Shown here: positions 41,531-52,984 of the stretch, in pieces
Position numbering within the stretch: position 1 is the first letter of the stretch
How the letters are laid out: each line of letters begins with the position of its first letter
DNA from: Larix sibirica
Lineage: Eukaryota > Streptophyta > Pinopsida > Pinales > Pinaceae
Length of the DNA stretch: 62,118 bases
NCBI GenBank assembly: GCA_004151065.3
Contig: NWUY0304683684.1
Span: 1 to 62,118 of the forward strand
Reading direction: 5' to 3'
Program-made: the position numbers and the translations under genes
Notes under the pieces: model-generated
The model's input: only the letters and a program-made list of their open reading frames with translations
Database searches by the model: none
Told to the model about the DNA's origin: nothing

Positions 41531-43132
41531 ACTTCCCTACAGCGATAGATTGATTGAAGCTGAAGCGCTCAAGAGCTAAGCTCAATCCAAACGAAAAACA
41601 AGGCAAATGGCATACCCACCCGAAGTATTATTTTGTCCCGTCCCTTCTTGCTTAATTGTCAGAGCTTAAGGTACGAGTAAAATAAAGCCATAACGAGAAA
41701 TAGGTCAATGCGTACGTATGGTCGGTGAGGTGGTCTTGTAAAGCGAAGCGGAAGATGATATGATAACTTTTCCAACTTAAGGTTTTTAGTAAGGTTTTTA
41801 GTTTGGAATAATCGGGGCGAGGTAGGAGCCCACTCACTATTCATATGGTGAGGCACTTCACAACGTTGAAAATATATAATATATATATAAGGGGGATTGC
41901 ACTGCTAGGATTCCGGGAGTGCTGCTTGCTCGCTAATTTGATGGCGGGCCAGCTAGGAAGGAGAATGAACGACAAGGCCTTATATATTAAATATATGGCT
42001 TGGATGCTGCTTAATTTATTTAGTTATCAATTCCAATTTACATTTGTGCTGGTTCTGAACTGAAATTAGGTTAATAAAGTAGGGAGAGGGATAATCGATT
42101 GGCTATAGAGATAAGCCCTTTATCAGGCAGTAATAAATCGAGATCTCAGTCAGTCAGGTCACAAGGGCGAAAGCAGTTCGCAAGGTCTAGATCAGCGGTA
42201 AGTAAGACGGAATCAGGCAAGCGAATCAGATGGACGCAAATCGTTGAATGATACGTATGTTAGGCCGACTATCATGTTGGATAGAGCGACTTTCATATAG
42301 GAAATTCCGATGCTACTGAACTATAACGTAGGAATATACTACATTTTGGGTATTTCATATGTTCCCGGACCATAAATCTTACAAAACTGGGTTTTATACA
42401 TCTTATTGTTATGCATACATATATTAAAGGTTTCTATCAATTTCAAATCTTAGGATTCAAGCGGAGATACTGGCTCTACTACATAAGACTAATAGGGATT
42501 ATTGTGGATTTCTTAGATATGGATTTCTCACATCGGATGGCAAGGACGGAGGGCGAGGACGTATCCATTCGAGCTAATATAGTAATAGTTGTAGCAGGTC
42601 CGGCTGCTATGAGGTAGGTCTGCAGATTAGGTTTACTGGGTATTCTTCTCCTATTTCTTATGATTTCAAAGAGTTGCACTCAATTATAAGTCTAATTTAT
42701 TTTGGGACTACATGGATGAACACACAATTGGTTCATAGCTTTATTCGCTAGAGTTCAGGGAACACATTAAATAATAAAAAGAAAGGAGACCTTAAACACA
42801 TGCATGGTGGGACTCAATTGTTATGTACTTAGAGCGTAGAGTGGGGTGGTTCCTCAGAGTGCTGTGCCCCTATCGGTTGTGGAACCTCATCAGCAGCAGT
42901 TGTAGTATCGTTCCATCTTAAAGGAGTAAACCCATTGGTATTGGATTAGTCCCATGCCCCAAGGCCATAGAGATAGAGAGACTTATTAGCTTCCAAGTAG
43001 TAGTACTCCTAACTACACAATTAGTATGTTTTATGCCCTAAGATTGTATATTAAGCAGATTAATTACAATTAACTTTTTACAATGGTAAAGTTGTTAAAC
43101 TCTTTCCGAGGTACGAGGAATACACCCAAGGG
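41531..43132. other. Gene-free stretch
   Basis: No gene is supported. Plus frame 41845-42063 (72 codons, Leu/Met/Tyr rich), frame 42411-42617 (68 codons) and overlapping minus frames 41652-41856 and 42479-42679 lack motifs. GATATGGATTTCTCACATCG at 42516-42535 resembles TCTAATGGATTTCTCACGTC at 53708-53727, where it opens another frame. Confidence 0.45.
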
Positions 43133-43310
43133 TCGTAGATATGCGAGTCCAAGTGAAACGTATAGATGCTATCTCATATAGTATAAATTTATTTATGTCT
43201 TGATTTAGAGATTTAACAATATTTATCTCGTAATTTATTGTATTGAGGAGGTTTTCTGATCTTAACAATATGTTAATCTATAGTTTAAGGTAAACGCGTA
43301 GAGATGCGCG
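43133..43310 (+). repeat. Family C core words, three copies
   Basis: CGTAGATATGCGAGTCC (43133-43149), GAAACGTATAGATGCTATC (43155-43173) and AAACGCGTAGAGATGCGCG (43292-43310). The shared core is ACG(C/T)GTAGAGATGC. The same core lies at 61693-61710 and 61741-61754 and, reversed, at 15.38, 39.03, 60.13-60.16 and 60.55 kb. Confidence 0.65.
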
Positions 43311-46300
43311 ATATCGTAGTGCCTGCTCCGCCCGAACCTGCTGAGGCCATTGATAACTCAATTAAGAAAATACTAGCCATAGAATAATGTTTGTCAAGAC
43401 CTCTATTCCAGGCCTCTATAATTGTAAAGACCGTGTGTCCAGGCCTCCTATATGTCCCTTCTCAACGCGAAAGCTTGGCCCACAATTGTTCCACCCAGTT
43501 ATCAATAATGAATAGGTATCCTTAGTGGCTTCTCCTAGGTTTTAATAGGTGACTGCAAGTGATAAGTGCTTGCGGTACCTGAGGCAGATAGAGAATCTCC
43601 GTTGGATCCCCTTGTGGAGATGTCCTTCTTCGCTTAGGGGATTGAACCTTAGGTAGTAACTTTGTGGGGTTACTATAACTACTTCTTGCACCTTCGCTGG
43701 TTGGACTTGGGTCTTCATCATCCCCTTCCATCCCTTCCTTCCCACTTATAGTTGGCCCTTTTTCGCCTAGTAAAAAGCCCTTTTTTGCTCTTTACTAGTT
43801 GGACTTATAGATTTCACCACCCTGGGCAAGAGTGGGTTTGCTTGGCTGAATCTTAGAGAGTATTTTATAGGAGTGTTTTTCTTTCATTTTTTGAGACCTC
43901 ATAGAAAACCTTAGAGAATCAAACCATTCTGACCCTTTGCTTTCTTCCCAATTTCACTTGGTTCCTCCTCCTTTTGCCTCATCTGGTTAAAGTGTAGCTT
44001 CTATACCATCTAGTAACCAGAAGTATAATAGGAATAGTAAGAGGAATAATAATATATAGAAATAAAGGCAAGGGGAAAGCTACCAACCAATGTGAAGAAT
44101 GTTGGGGGCACAAGGGGCCCACATGATTGAGGCCCTATTCAAGCTCCTTCTCGAGCTTACTCAATCGAAGATATAAAGAAAATATTGAAGAACTACTCTA
44201 GGTATACACTTTACCTTTATTAGCCTGGGGGAAAGAAGATAAATCAAGCCAGCATTTACATTTCATAATCATTCCCAGGGCAAGATCGAGCAAGAGACCT
44301 TTGGTAAAGAGGTTGGATCAATCCAATAATGAGCAGATAGATTTCACAAGAAGTGTTGTCACTGTTTTGACATTGGTCAGAAAACAATAGGAGCAGGCGG
44401 GTTCAGCAGATAAATATCGTGTTTAACTGCCGGATGAATTCTCAACAGCCAGAACTGAAGCAGCTTAGATCGTTAAACTGCCCGATCCTATATCTCTACC
44501 GCCATAACCTTCAGAAAAACAGGACAGGGATGGGATGGATAGTCTATTATTAGCCGAGGGAGGACCTTTATTTGATTACTTTGCTCCCCCGATTATAGAT
44601 TAAATGGCGCGGAATGGAGCTAGGTAGATGGATGGCTTGGGGTGGTCCCGAGAGGGTTGGGTTTCCCTTTAGGTATATCTCGTACAGAACTTTCACTTTG
44701 TTAAAAAGATTACCTTATATCTTGGAAGCGCCCAGACGAGGATGGGCAATTAGTTAAGTAGTTTATAGGGTTGACCCCATATGGCAGATATTGTTGAACT
44801 GCCCCGGATAGTTTGAGAATTAACAGCTGGAACTTCTTCAGATAAGACATTACTGGATGGATGGAGGGAAGGGAGGCATAGTCCTTGAGTAGCTCATAGG
44901 GTGGATGAATCACTTTCCCCCTATAGCTTCTGATATCGTTTCACTGCCAGATGACTTGTTTGGATTATGTGGTCCATTAGACAGAGAATAGAGAGAGGTT
45001 GGATGGACGGGCTTTAGACCTAGGTAGGAGATGCCTTTACACTTAATGAATGCTTTGTCGATACAGCACTCACCCTATTAACAACCCGTTACCCTTCACC
45101 CAGGAATTGGAGGATATGCACTATTGGAACTACCTTGTTTATTCTACCCACCTGAAGAAAGATATCTGTAGCCAATGCACTTTGTTAGGGACTGCTATGA
45201 TACCTTACCTTAGACCAGATAAAATGAGTTTCTCCCTAAGTCCTTATAAGCCCCGGGTGGATGGGATGGATAATTGCCTTACCCTCTTCTATTAGCCGGA
45301 ACCCTACGAGGATGGATGGAGTTACTTACAAACCTATTCATTAAACCAGGAAGATCAGTAGGGAACCAGTATATATTGAAATCCCTTTATACCATCATCC
45401 TAGAATATATAGAGTCACAACAACCCTAAAAGCCAGGAAAGACTCCAGTATAAAGTATAGCATCATATATTAAACCTTTATCCATTGCCTTATGAAGTGG
45501 GTACAACGTATGAACTTATGGAGGGAAGAGCCTTAGACATTACTTACCTTTATCTCTGCTGGTCTTTACTTTATTGCTTGAAGGGGTGTGGTCTTCCTCC
45601 CTTGCTCGCCAATATGGCCTGGGTGGGATGGAATAAACTCTAATAAGTATGTTAAGCTGGGTATGTTCTTTATATTAAAACATCTTAAAATTAACAGCCT
45701 GGGTAAACCCATAAGTCTACGGGGATGGGATGGACCTAAAGCTTGTTGGAACAGTAATTAATCAATGTCGTCAAGATATAAATCTTATCGCGAGAAGCAC
45801 ATAATATATATTATAGATATAATTGCCCGAAGGCGAGGAGAACAATAGGCGGCGCGGAATGATACCAAAAATCTGTCCTTTAACAGCAAGTTTTGATAAA
45901 AGCATATCCTAGCAATTAATGCTGGCTGTATAAATGAATCAATAATATATTCTGGCTGGCTTAATCCCGTAACCGATAAGATAAGTCTAGTGCTAGCATG
46001 GATGAGTAAAGTGTTATGGGACTACCAGGTCTAGGTCTTCCAGTTGGTAAAGAGGGGTTATTTGGTAAAAGTAAAATATAGTATTAGGGTAAAGGGGCGT
46101 GTCACTGCTTTCCTCTGGGGGCAATAGGCGGGATGTTTATCTCGGTGGTTCGATCGGTTGTTGGCTCTAAGGGGTAATCCTCTTTATTATCCATCTGGCC
46201 GCGCCCTCCGGCCAGTAAGTTATCCATCAAATCAAATCAATCCTGGCTGTTTGGCATAATACTCATCATCCTCAAACTCCTCATCTCTCTCGGTGGGCAT

Positions 46301-46564
46301 AATCCAAAGCATCCAGCTCCTACTCAATCAATCATTCCGTCCACTCTGCCCCGCTCCGCCCCGGGGTTTACATAGTCACAAAATCTATACGTTTATTTGA
46401 CTAACGTGATAGCCCTCTATAGGAACACATCTAGTTATTGTATAGCCTTATTTATAAAGCAGCTGCCTTAGTTGTACCGGTTCATAAAGCAGCTGACTTA
46501 GTCGTTGCCTTAATATAGCCTATCGCCACACATTCTTAACATTATCGGCATCCATTCTAGGATC
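43311..46564. other. Gene-free stretch
   Basis: Over 3.2 kb no gene is supported. Minus frames 43522-43745 are Pro/Ser/Arg-rich and overlap each other in two phases. The plus frame 45050-45295 (81 codons, ATG) reads EDMHYWNYLVYSTHLKKDIC; it has no motif and sits in a zone (44500-45760) where GATGGGATGGA and TACGAGGATGGATGG words recur about six times. TAGGCGGCGCGG and GCCGCGCC G+C-rich words at 45850 and 46200 are isolated. Confidence 0.45.
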
Positions 46565-46700
46565 AGGGATTCAACCAGCTTCTTCGGGTGATTTCGTAAA
46601 GCCTGGTGCTAATTCGACCAGCTTCAATTTATTTCGTGTTTCGACCGGCCTAGTTTATTTTGTTCTACCGTCTCTTGGTTTCTTTCCCAGCAAGCAGCGA
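46565..46700 (+). repeat. CCAGC/TTCG-rich repeat, partner of 17.75 kb
   Basis: ACCAGCTTCTTCGGGTGATTT, then ATTCGACCAGCTTC, TTCGACCGGCC and CCCAGCAAGCAGCGAC keep the order of 17750-18000 (CTTCTTCGGGTGATTTC, TTCGACCAGCC, CCCAGCAAGCGACGAG). The family D core that follows at 18.06 kb is missing here. Confidence 0.6.
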
Positions 46701-47297
46701 CCCGGCTATGATAAGAAGGAGCTATATAAAAAGTCCGAGGGGAAGACTGTATGGAATAAAAAGAACCTTATTCCTTACGTGCATTCAATGAACGAGCTAA
46801 AGTGCCAAATTAATGCATATCAATTGACCATCTGGGATATTCCTTAGATAGATCTTGCTTTAATAGGCTACTTTTCAATATTGAAATTACCGGCTACTTA
46901 CTCTATCTGTACCTATTTGTTTTAGGGTCCCGGTTGGGCCACCCGCCCAATAAGTCACCTAAGAAGTATAAGGGGAAAATAGATAGCTTTGAGCACCTTG
47001 CTCTATCTCTGCTTGACCCATAAATTACTGTCTTTATTATTCCCATCCTATTGGTAAAATCCCTGCCTGCTTGGATAAAACCGTATAAAACTCTTAATTG
47101 ATACTCCTTCCTCTAACCTGAGTTTTCAATTCAGTGCGTCACCCCTCCATACACGGTCAATTTGTAAATCCGGATTCCATAATTTATTGGCACCCTTTCT
47201 TTGTCCACCCTTTCAAATACAATTTGGCTCTCTCAATTTTATATTATGCCTTATATATATGAGATTCTCCATAGTGGAACTAATGCGCCTGTACTAC
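46701..47297. other. No gene recognised
   Basis: No gene or clear repeat apart from the CATACACGGTCAA word at about 47150, a fragment related to family B. Confidence 0.45.
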
Positions 47298-47405
47298 GGT
47301 AGATAATAACTCAGTAAGTTATCGTTATTACCAGAGAAGAAGAACTCAGCGGTGGGTAGATAATAACTCAGTAAGTTATCGTTATTACCAGAGAAGAAGA
47401 ACTCA
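47298..47405 (+). repeat. Near-perfect tandem duplication, 57-bp period
   Basis: GGTAGATAATAACTCAGTAA through GAGAAGAAGAACTCA (51 bases, 47298-47348) is repeated exactly at 47355-47405. The six bases between copies (GCGGTG) complete the 57-bp period. Each copy contains a partial inverted repeat (GATAATAAC with GTTATCGTTATTACC). Exact identity contrasts with the eroded repeats around it, so this duplication is recent. The frame over it on the minus strand translates the duplication twice (FFFSGNNDNLLSYYLP), a by-product. Confidence 0.9.
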
Positions 47406-47661
47406 TTGGTCTTTCTGGCGTCCTTTGATCGCATGGATGGTACAGCTAGCTGGGGTGGATGGGAAATGAAGTAAGCAAAGGGGGGTATACCCATATGAGA
47501 GAGAGTATGAACGTGGCCTATAAGTTGAAAGGATAGGCAAGAGGGGGCCTTAACTAGTCAAAAATGAAGTAATAAATGGTGGGGCCTGGTAACTTAAAGG
47601 TAGCGCCCTAAGAATACGTGGTAAATCAAGTAATGGTAGCGTTGCGAGATTATAGACAGTG
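47406..47661. other. No gene recognised
   Basis: Contains GAACGTGGCCTATAAG (about 47509-47524), a piece of family A lying 150 bases left of a fuller copy. Confidence 0.45.
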
Positions 47662-47785
47662 CGGGCCTATCGAGATGGTAAATTAACTAATGAAAGGTGG
47701 CGATGCCGGTATTCAATCCCAGGAGGACACGCCAGTCATAGATGGGATGAACGGTTCAGAACAATATGATGATTACTGACAATTC
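47662..47785 (+). repeat. Family A repeat, long copy
   Basis: GGGCCTATCGAGATGGTAAA, TTAACTAATGAAAGGTGGCG, then CCCAGGAGGACACGCCAGTC and ATAGATGGGATGAACGGTTC. One frame reads AYRDGKLTNERW and then SIPGGHASHRWDERFRT to a TGA. The right half matches 51674-51760 (GTAGGACATGCCAGTCATAG, CTGGGCTGAACGGTTCGGAA), continuing with indels through GGATCTTCGCC. This copy links the YRDGKLTN block (also at 16.2, 19.5 and 36.1 kb) to the GHASHxWxERF block at 51.7 kb. Confidence 0.65.
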
Positions 47786-48439
47786 ACCTTAGGATCTTCG
47801 CCATACACCTCCATTAATGCACCTAGACCCTAAACCTCCACCTCGATCTCGAAATATACCCTCGACGGAGGAACCATAGCCCCCGAACTAGTGATTTAAC
47901 TATAGCTTCGTCGGTCTCTCCCAGCTTCAATTCATCAACTAGCTGGCAAGCAAGCTCTCGGCTCTGACCCCAGCGGGTAATCCTTCTTTTTTGACCAGCT
48001 AGCTTTCGAGTTATATTTAAACCATTAACAGGTGCGTAATGCATCATCGATCAATTTGATAACATATTTCTAATTCTTATATTGCTAGCTAGAGTTCGAG
48101 TTCAAGTGTAGAGAGTAGAGAGAATAGTTCGTGTAGATTTCAGTATCGGGTAGAGGGTTTAGGTATAGGTTCGAGTTCGATGTGGGCTGTCATTCGTCCG
48201 TTTTTTCACCCATCTCGAAAGATGTGGGCTTTTGTTGTATACGTTTTTTCACCTATCTAGAAAGATGTTGGCCATCAATAAAATATATCAAGGCAAGCAT
48301 GGGGATGTATGGCTGCTATGACTGTCACTGATCGGCGGCTATGTATGACTGATGTATGACCTTCAAATGTTTAATTAACAAATGTAACACAAGGAGTTAT
48401 GTTGGATGAAAGGGTGTACCGAGAGAGAGAGAGGTTTAT
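47786..48439. other. No gene recognised
   Basis: The 74-codon minus frame 47823-48047 has a GTG-free ATG start but no motif. ATCTCGAAAGATGTGGG and ATCTAGAAAGATGTTGG with CGTTTTTTCACC form a 50-bp imperfect duplication (48195-48275). CTGCTATGACTG words at 48310 relate to 20.6 kb, and GAGAGAGAGAGAG at 48421 is a microsatellite. Confidence 0.45.
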
Positions 48440-48999
48440 GTGTGTTGCTTGCCAGTGGATTTCGCCAGAGGTGTTTATGCGAAGAAGGTGTGCTGCTTGC
48501 ACATTTACCGCTTGCCAACATGACGCACTGATTGCTAACGCTTTCCTCCCTGTTTGGTAATGATCGCTAACGCTTTTTCCGCTTGTTGAAGGATCAATAC
48601 AGACTTGATTAGGTTGGAAGGATAGCTACAACAGCTTGCTTGGTTACCGATACAGAATAGTTCCCCTTGCAATTATCGCAATTAAACAACTGGACTTAAG
48701 CATCGAACCTTTAGTACCAATAGTTACCCCGGCAATTACTCCTCTTTTACCGGATATAACCTTATAACCTTGAGGACATTAAACGATGATTGAGTCTTAC
48801 TGCTTGACCCCATGTTCGGGAGGAGCGCTACTAATAGATATCGCTTTACCCCATATGGAGAGAGGATAGGTTCAAATAATCCCCGTTACCTACTGACAAC
48901 AGGAGAACCAGCCCTTGAATGGCCTTCAGGCATTCTCTTTCATGCATTCAAGTCCACATTAACACTTAACTACTTGTTGCTGCTTGATCGCTAACGCTT
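48440..48999. repeat. Degenerate repeats (TGATCGCTAACGCTT, GCTTGCCA)
   Basis: TGATTGCTAACGCTTTCC (about 48530), TGATCGCTAACGCTTTTT (about 48561) and TGATCGCTAACGCTTGCC (about 48985) share a 15-base core, and GCTTGCCA or GCTTGCAC words recur between 48447 and 48520. The plus frame 48812-48994 overlapping this is not called. Confidence 0.6.
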
Positions 49000-49614
49000 G
49001 CCAGAGAGAAAAGACATCGCATGTTGCAAGTGCTTATTAATTGACAGTAGTTCCGCTTAGCAATTGAAACTGGTAAATTTAAGGGCCTATTTAGGATAAG
49101 CACCGTAAGACCTATCAATGAATGAAGGTGGGTAAATAACTTATTCCCTCCGTACCAGCTACCCAACTTTCGACCTTCCTAACTGCTGATCGAGACCTTG
49201 TGACCGAACTGGAGACCCAATATCGACCTCGATTGATACCCGTTTTTATCTTCTTGCCCATCTATCTCTCCCTCCTGCCTTCCCATTGAACCAGCACAGA
49301 CAAACCCTGCCTGGCCATCATTGCACACCAGTAAATGCACAGTTCACCTGTCACCATAACCACACCAACCTGCCTAGCTCACTCTTATAAGCATACCCTC
49401 TGACCGGAGTTAGAGGAAATATCCTTATTGGTGTGCAACCTCAACCCGGATAATGTTTTCGGGGGCTCCCCTAAGGAATCAATCCCCGTTTCCCTCACAA
49501 AACTTGTTGGAGCTTCCATATGAGTACCTCTAAAAATTACCACTTAGAGGTGTGAAACCCTTAGGAACGGAGTTTCTTAGCAAATTAACTCTGTAACTCC
49601 GTGTTACTATAGAG
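49000..49614. other. No gene recognised
   Basis: Bases 49068-49140 carry a diverged family A fragment (ACTGGTAAATTTAAG, GGCCTATTTAGG, GACCTATCAATG, AAGGTGGG). Otherwise featureless. Confidence 0.4.
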
Positions 49615-49917
49615 TCATATAAAGTTCAAAAGAGTGTTTCCAGCTCCCTCTCTTCCTCCATAGGATTGATTTGTATTGGAAACACTAAATTTGTAAAAAG
49701 CGCCATTAATACATAACCAGTCATCCACCAGACACAAGTATCCCATCCTGATGAGTTTGTTAAGCCAAGGTTGATACATACACGGACATATTGATTTACT
49801 AAAGTTACCAACAAATGCTAAAGAAGTCCGCCTGACGGGAAAATAGAAGTACGCTAATGTGTAAGGCACCCGCTCAGTCCAACAAGTTACCACCAGATGA
49901 GATAGAAGGGCCCACAT
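49615..49917 (-). CDS. Hypothetical ORF, 100 aa
   Basis: An ATG at 49917 (MWALLSHLVV) opens 100 codons to a TGA. The N-terminal third is hydrophobic, followed by YFYFPVRRTSLAFVGNFSKS and then CLVDDWLCINGAFYKF. Cys and Trp are frequent, as chance frames would give. A second minus frame (49626-49814) is also open and reads SGWDTCVWWMTGYVLMALF, so a frameshifted older gene is conceivable. No family recognised. Confidence 0.2.
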   Translation of the reverse strand: MWALLSHLVVTCWTERVPYTLAYFYFPVRRTSLAFVGNFSKSICPCMYQPWLNKLIRMGYLCLVDDWLCINGAFYKFSVSNTNQSYGGREGAGNTLLNFI

Positions 49918-50512
49918 CACTGGCCCAGAGAATAGATAATTAAGTATTACAGCACCTAATACTTACCATAGCCCTTCAACGCAGAACCGAGAGAAGGATA
50001 AGTTTTAAGGAAAGCACCCACATTACTACTGGCCGAGAGGAAGGAATAAGGAGAAGGCCCATATCACACGATACACGTTAAAACACCTAAGTATTTATTG
50101 GGGGGAGTGAGTGGCTGCTCGTCCATAGCTTTAGGGGCGAACGAAAGCTGACGATGCGGAGAACAGAATAGAGGTTGCTATGGTTGACCCATAGAAAAAT
50201 GAGTGTCCTCCGGACCCACCCTTGCCTTCCCTTATTGAATGGTGGGAGTAAGATCAGGCAAGTGCGAACTTCCTTCCTTTTTGGTCGGTTTTGGAGGGGT
50301 AGGCTAGGGAAGTGGTGTATGGGTAGGAGTGTTGAGCAAGGTATGTCCAAGTACAACACTTCCAAGTACGGTTGCACGTGTGGGCGCAACAAATGGTGGC
50401 CTCCTTCATCTAAGACGGGTAGAGGTGTAGCGGGACCTCCTCCTTGGAGGGTAGGAAGACTTTGAGTAAGGTTCAGCCAGTAGGTTATCTCCCTGGCTCA
50501 TATCAAAGAAAT
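49918..50512. other. Gene-free stretch with internal duplication
   Basis: CCCACATCACTGGCCCAGAG to CACCTAATACTTACC (about 49911-49969) is loosely repeated as CCCACATTACTACTGGCCGAG to CACCTAAGTATTTATT (about 50018-50100). A CCAAGTACGGTT word at 50364 recalls the 3' strand of a group II intron domain V, but no matching 5' strand is visible (see rejected list). Confidence 0.4.
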
Positions 50513-50810
50513 CTACCCGTACATATGTGAGAAGCGCAGTAAAGAACGATTCTTATTATTCGCAGCAGGACGAAGGGAAGGGTCGAAACGTCTAAGTGCC
50601 AAGGGATACATTTGTCCGGATGGGTGGTAGCCTTTCCTATTGAGTTTGAACAGACAGCTCGCGGTAGAATTCTGAATCTTCAGGTTTTTTATCCATGTGC
50701 TATTTACATACACCTTATTATACAAATGCAACTCCTAAGCAAAAGAGTAGAACGTAGTATCATTATTTGATCCCACCCAAGGGAATCGCCCCGAACCAGT
50801 ACAAAGTACT
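50513..50810 (+). repeat. Dispersed repeat F, copy 1
   Basis: The left end ATGTGAGAAGCGCAGT, AACGATT and ATTATTCGCAGCAGG, and the right end GGGAATCGCCCCGAACCAG with TACAAAGTACTAC, both match 54633-54805. The interior differs in sequence and length (about 290 bp here, about 175 bp there). Conserved ends with a variable core resemble either a mobile-element footprint or independent internal deletion. Confidence 0.6.
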
Positions 50811-51376
50811 ACGGGAATCATGCTGTATGGCGAAAAGCGAGCCGCCTGTCTGGCCGATCCGTTAACAGGGAGAGTCCAAACGGAATAGAGCTTTCCTAAG
50901 GATCCACTCATTGACTCTTATAATATTCGGGATGTCTATGCCATGACGAACGCGATGCATGCCTGCCGAGCCGTTAGAAAGGAGTTCTCCTTCTGCAGGA
51001 CGAGAGCCTCTGCTCGCATCCGTAAGCACGGATGGATCCGAACGAAATAGAGCTATACTTTGTTTGGATCCCCTCTCGAATCTTCCCGGGTAATAGATTG
51101 GAGGTCCTTCCGCCTTTGGCTGAGCGCCTTAATCCGAAAGTCGAGGGTCATAGAGAACTTGCTCGAGGTAGGAAAGGAAAGGCTGGGTCTCCTCTGTAAA
51201 CGTTCGTTCATCAATAATCCCAGCTGCCCACCTTGCTTGAATATCCCCACCCAAATAACAGGGGTAAGGTCCCAACTCCCAACAACTACTACTCCCACCT
51301 ACAACTCCTACTCCAACCACCTACCCTACATCACTCACATTGCTTACAACATAATTACTAGTGATTATACTTATAT
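50811..51376. other. Gene-free stretch with two overlapping frames
   Basis: CCAAACGGAATAGAGCTTTCC and GGATCC at about 50876-50905 recur as CCGAACGAAATAGAGCTATAC and GGATCC at about 51038-51071, a 160-bp-spaced duplication. Frames at 51053-51389 on both strands are short and overlap; the part at 51240-51315 is C/A-rich ACTACTACTCCC repeat. No gene is called. Confidence 0.4.
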
Positions 51377-51868
51377 TTGCAATATCTAAAGTACAAGCGC
51401 GCTTACTTACGTGCTTACTGCTTGGATATATTTGATCTTTGGGTGAGGGCAGGCACAAAGTTCGCTTGGTACCAGAATTCACAAAAACACTCTCATTCAC
51501 TATTCTCGTCCAAGAAAATCTCATCTTTAGGGGCTCGGATAAAAACTCGGGGCACTCAAATGGATTTGATTATTACAGAATCATTCCTCTCCCTTTGGTC
51601 GAGCGGGTTTATTACCTTACCCCCTTTTTAGGGCGTTTCCCTAGTAGAGCCGAGCATAGCTGATTGCACCACGGTGGCGATCCCTGTAGGACATGCCAGT
51701 CATAGCTGGGCTGAACGGTTCGGAACACGAAGATGCATTACTTACGATGTACCTCACGATCCTCAACAGACACAGGGTTGCATTCATGCTAGTCGGGTGG
51801 TAACAATAATAGAGGTGCGTGATGTAGTCCCTTTGTTAAGTTGTGTTAGCACCCATTCCCCTAAATAA
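51377..51868 (+). pseudogene. Coding-like locus joining family B and family A blocks
   Basis: Three plus-strand frames overlap here. 51377-51631 reads RAYLRAYCLDIFDLWVRAGT; 51439-51663 reads SDKNSGHSNGFDYYRIIPL followed by PLVERVYYLTPFLG (family B); and the frame from about 51633 to the stop at 51868 reads IADCTTVAIPVGHASHSWAE (family A right half), then CITYDVPHDPQQTQGCIHAS and RVVTIIEVRDVVPLL. The second and third overlap by about 30 bases and could form one reading frame of about 140 codons after a single shift. Copies of both blocks elsewhere (10.3, 36.1, 47.7, 60.0 kb) look like fragments of this arrangement. The left end carries the 26-base exact repeat shared with 8512. No known family recognised; it is probably non-functional. 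Confidence 0.4.
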
Positions 51869-52984
51869 TACACCCATTTCATGTTCCCCGCCAGATGAGA
51901 GAAAGGATAAGTCCGCCAGATGAGAAAAGATAAGGGGCCCTCTCCAATTCATACCCAAGATAAAGTATACATACCCAAACTTGCCACTACGGAACACTAG
52001 AATGTTCCTACCTTGAATGGATGGACAAAGAAATAACGAAGCGTTAATACGTCGATTCCACATTTGAAGATAATATGCTACAGACAGTGCCTATACACCA
52101 CATAGGCCTAGAACTTAAAGCCAAGGCCACGTCTACCAAGTCCACCCCGCATAAGGCAGCCAAGTAGGGCAACCGCCCAGGAAGGACACCAAGTAAGTGA
52201 CCGCCGTAAGCTAGAGAGTTTTCTAGTATGTGAGGCAAGGAAATGTATGGATTACTTGCGACCCGGGTTTAAGAAGCAACCGGGGTTCATGGAATGATTT
52301 ACCCCCAAAACAAACAGGAGATAAGGGATGTTTTGAAGACAACGAGATAAGTACTCCTCCCCCTTCTACTTGTGGGGGAGTGTACTCTGGTTTCAGTCAG
52401 ATAGCGGTTCCAATAAGAAATATTTGTTTCTCACTGCAAGCAAGCCACTATGCCTTTCCTTATGATAAGCCTAGATACAAGCCCTAGATATAGTGGAATG
52501 CCTTCCCCTACTATTTAGAGATACACGCCCTATCCCTACTACGCCGGCAGGCTTTTTCTCTTTTACTGCTGTGGGCTGGATCAAAGCAGCGAATCAACAT
52601 GATAGATAGTTGCAGCAGGTGCTAAGCGCTTTCCTGAGGGCAGTGAACTACTAATGGATACGTAACCCTTGCAACGCCCACGAAGCTTTCTTCAATTTCC
52701 ACCCCAGAGAGGTATTTCTTGCTCACCTGACAGAGGAGGGTGAGGGACACGGAGTTGCTCGACCAATTGGTCCTGAACGAACGACAACTTAGGCGGGTCA
52801 ATATATGACCTTCTCCCGTCTCTAATGGCTGATCTTTCAGAGTCAAATTGACGAAATAGGGTCTTTATGGACGAACAACCATTGTTCTAACCATCCCTGT
52901 TCCTACTATCAAATGAAAAGGTTTTAGATCGGGCTTTACCTTTAATGAATGTGTCAGTTTCTGGGGTTGGATCACTGGTGGACC
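51869..52984. other. Gene-free stretch
   Basis: Frames 51836-52063, 52044-52238, 52230-52487 and 52622-52846 are short and lack motifs. GTCCGCCAGATGAGA occurs twice (51889-51925 area), a small tandem. CCAAGTCCACCCCGC at 52137 relates to 21.3 kb. Confidence 0.45.

Noticed and set aside
50330-50385. Group II intron domain V (CCAAGTACGGTT at about 50364)
   Set aside because: Only the 3' strand word resembles domain V. The facing strand GAGCAAGGTATG carries an insertion and the bulge and loop do not fit, and no domain VI bulged A is evident.
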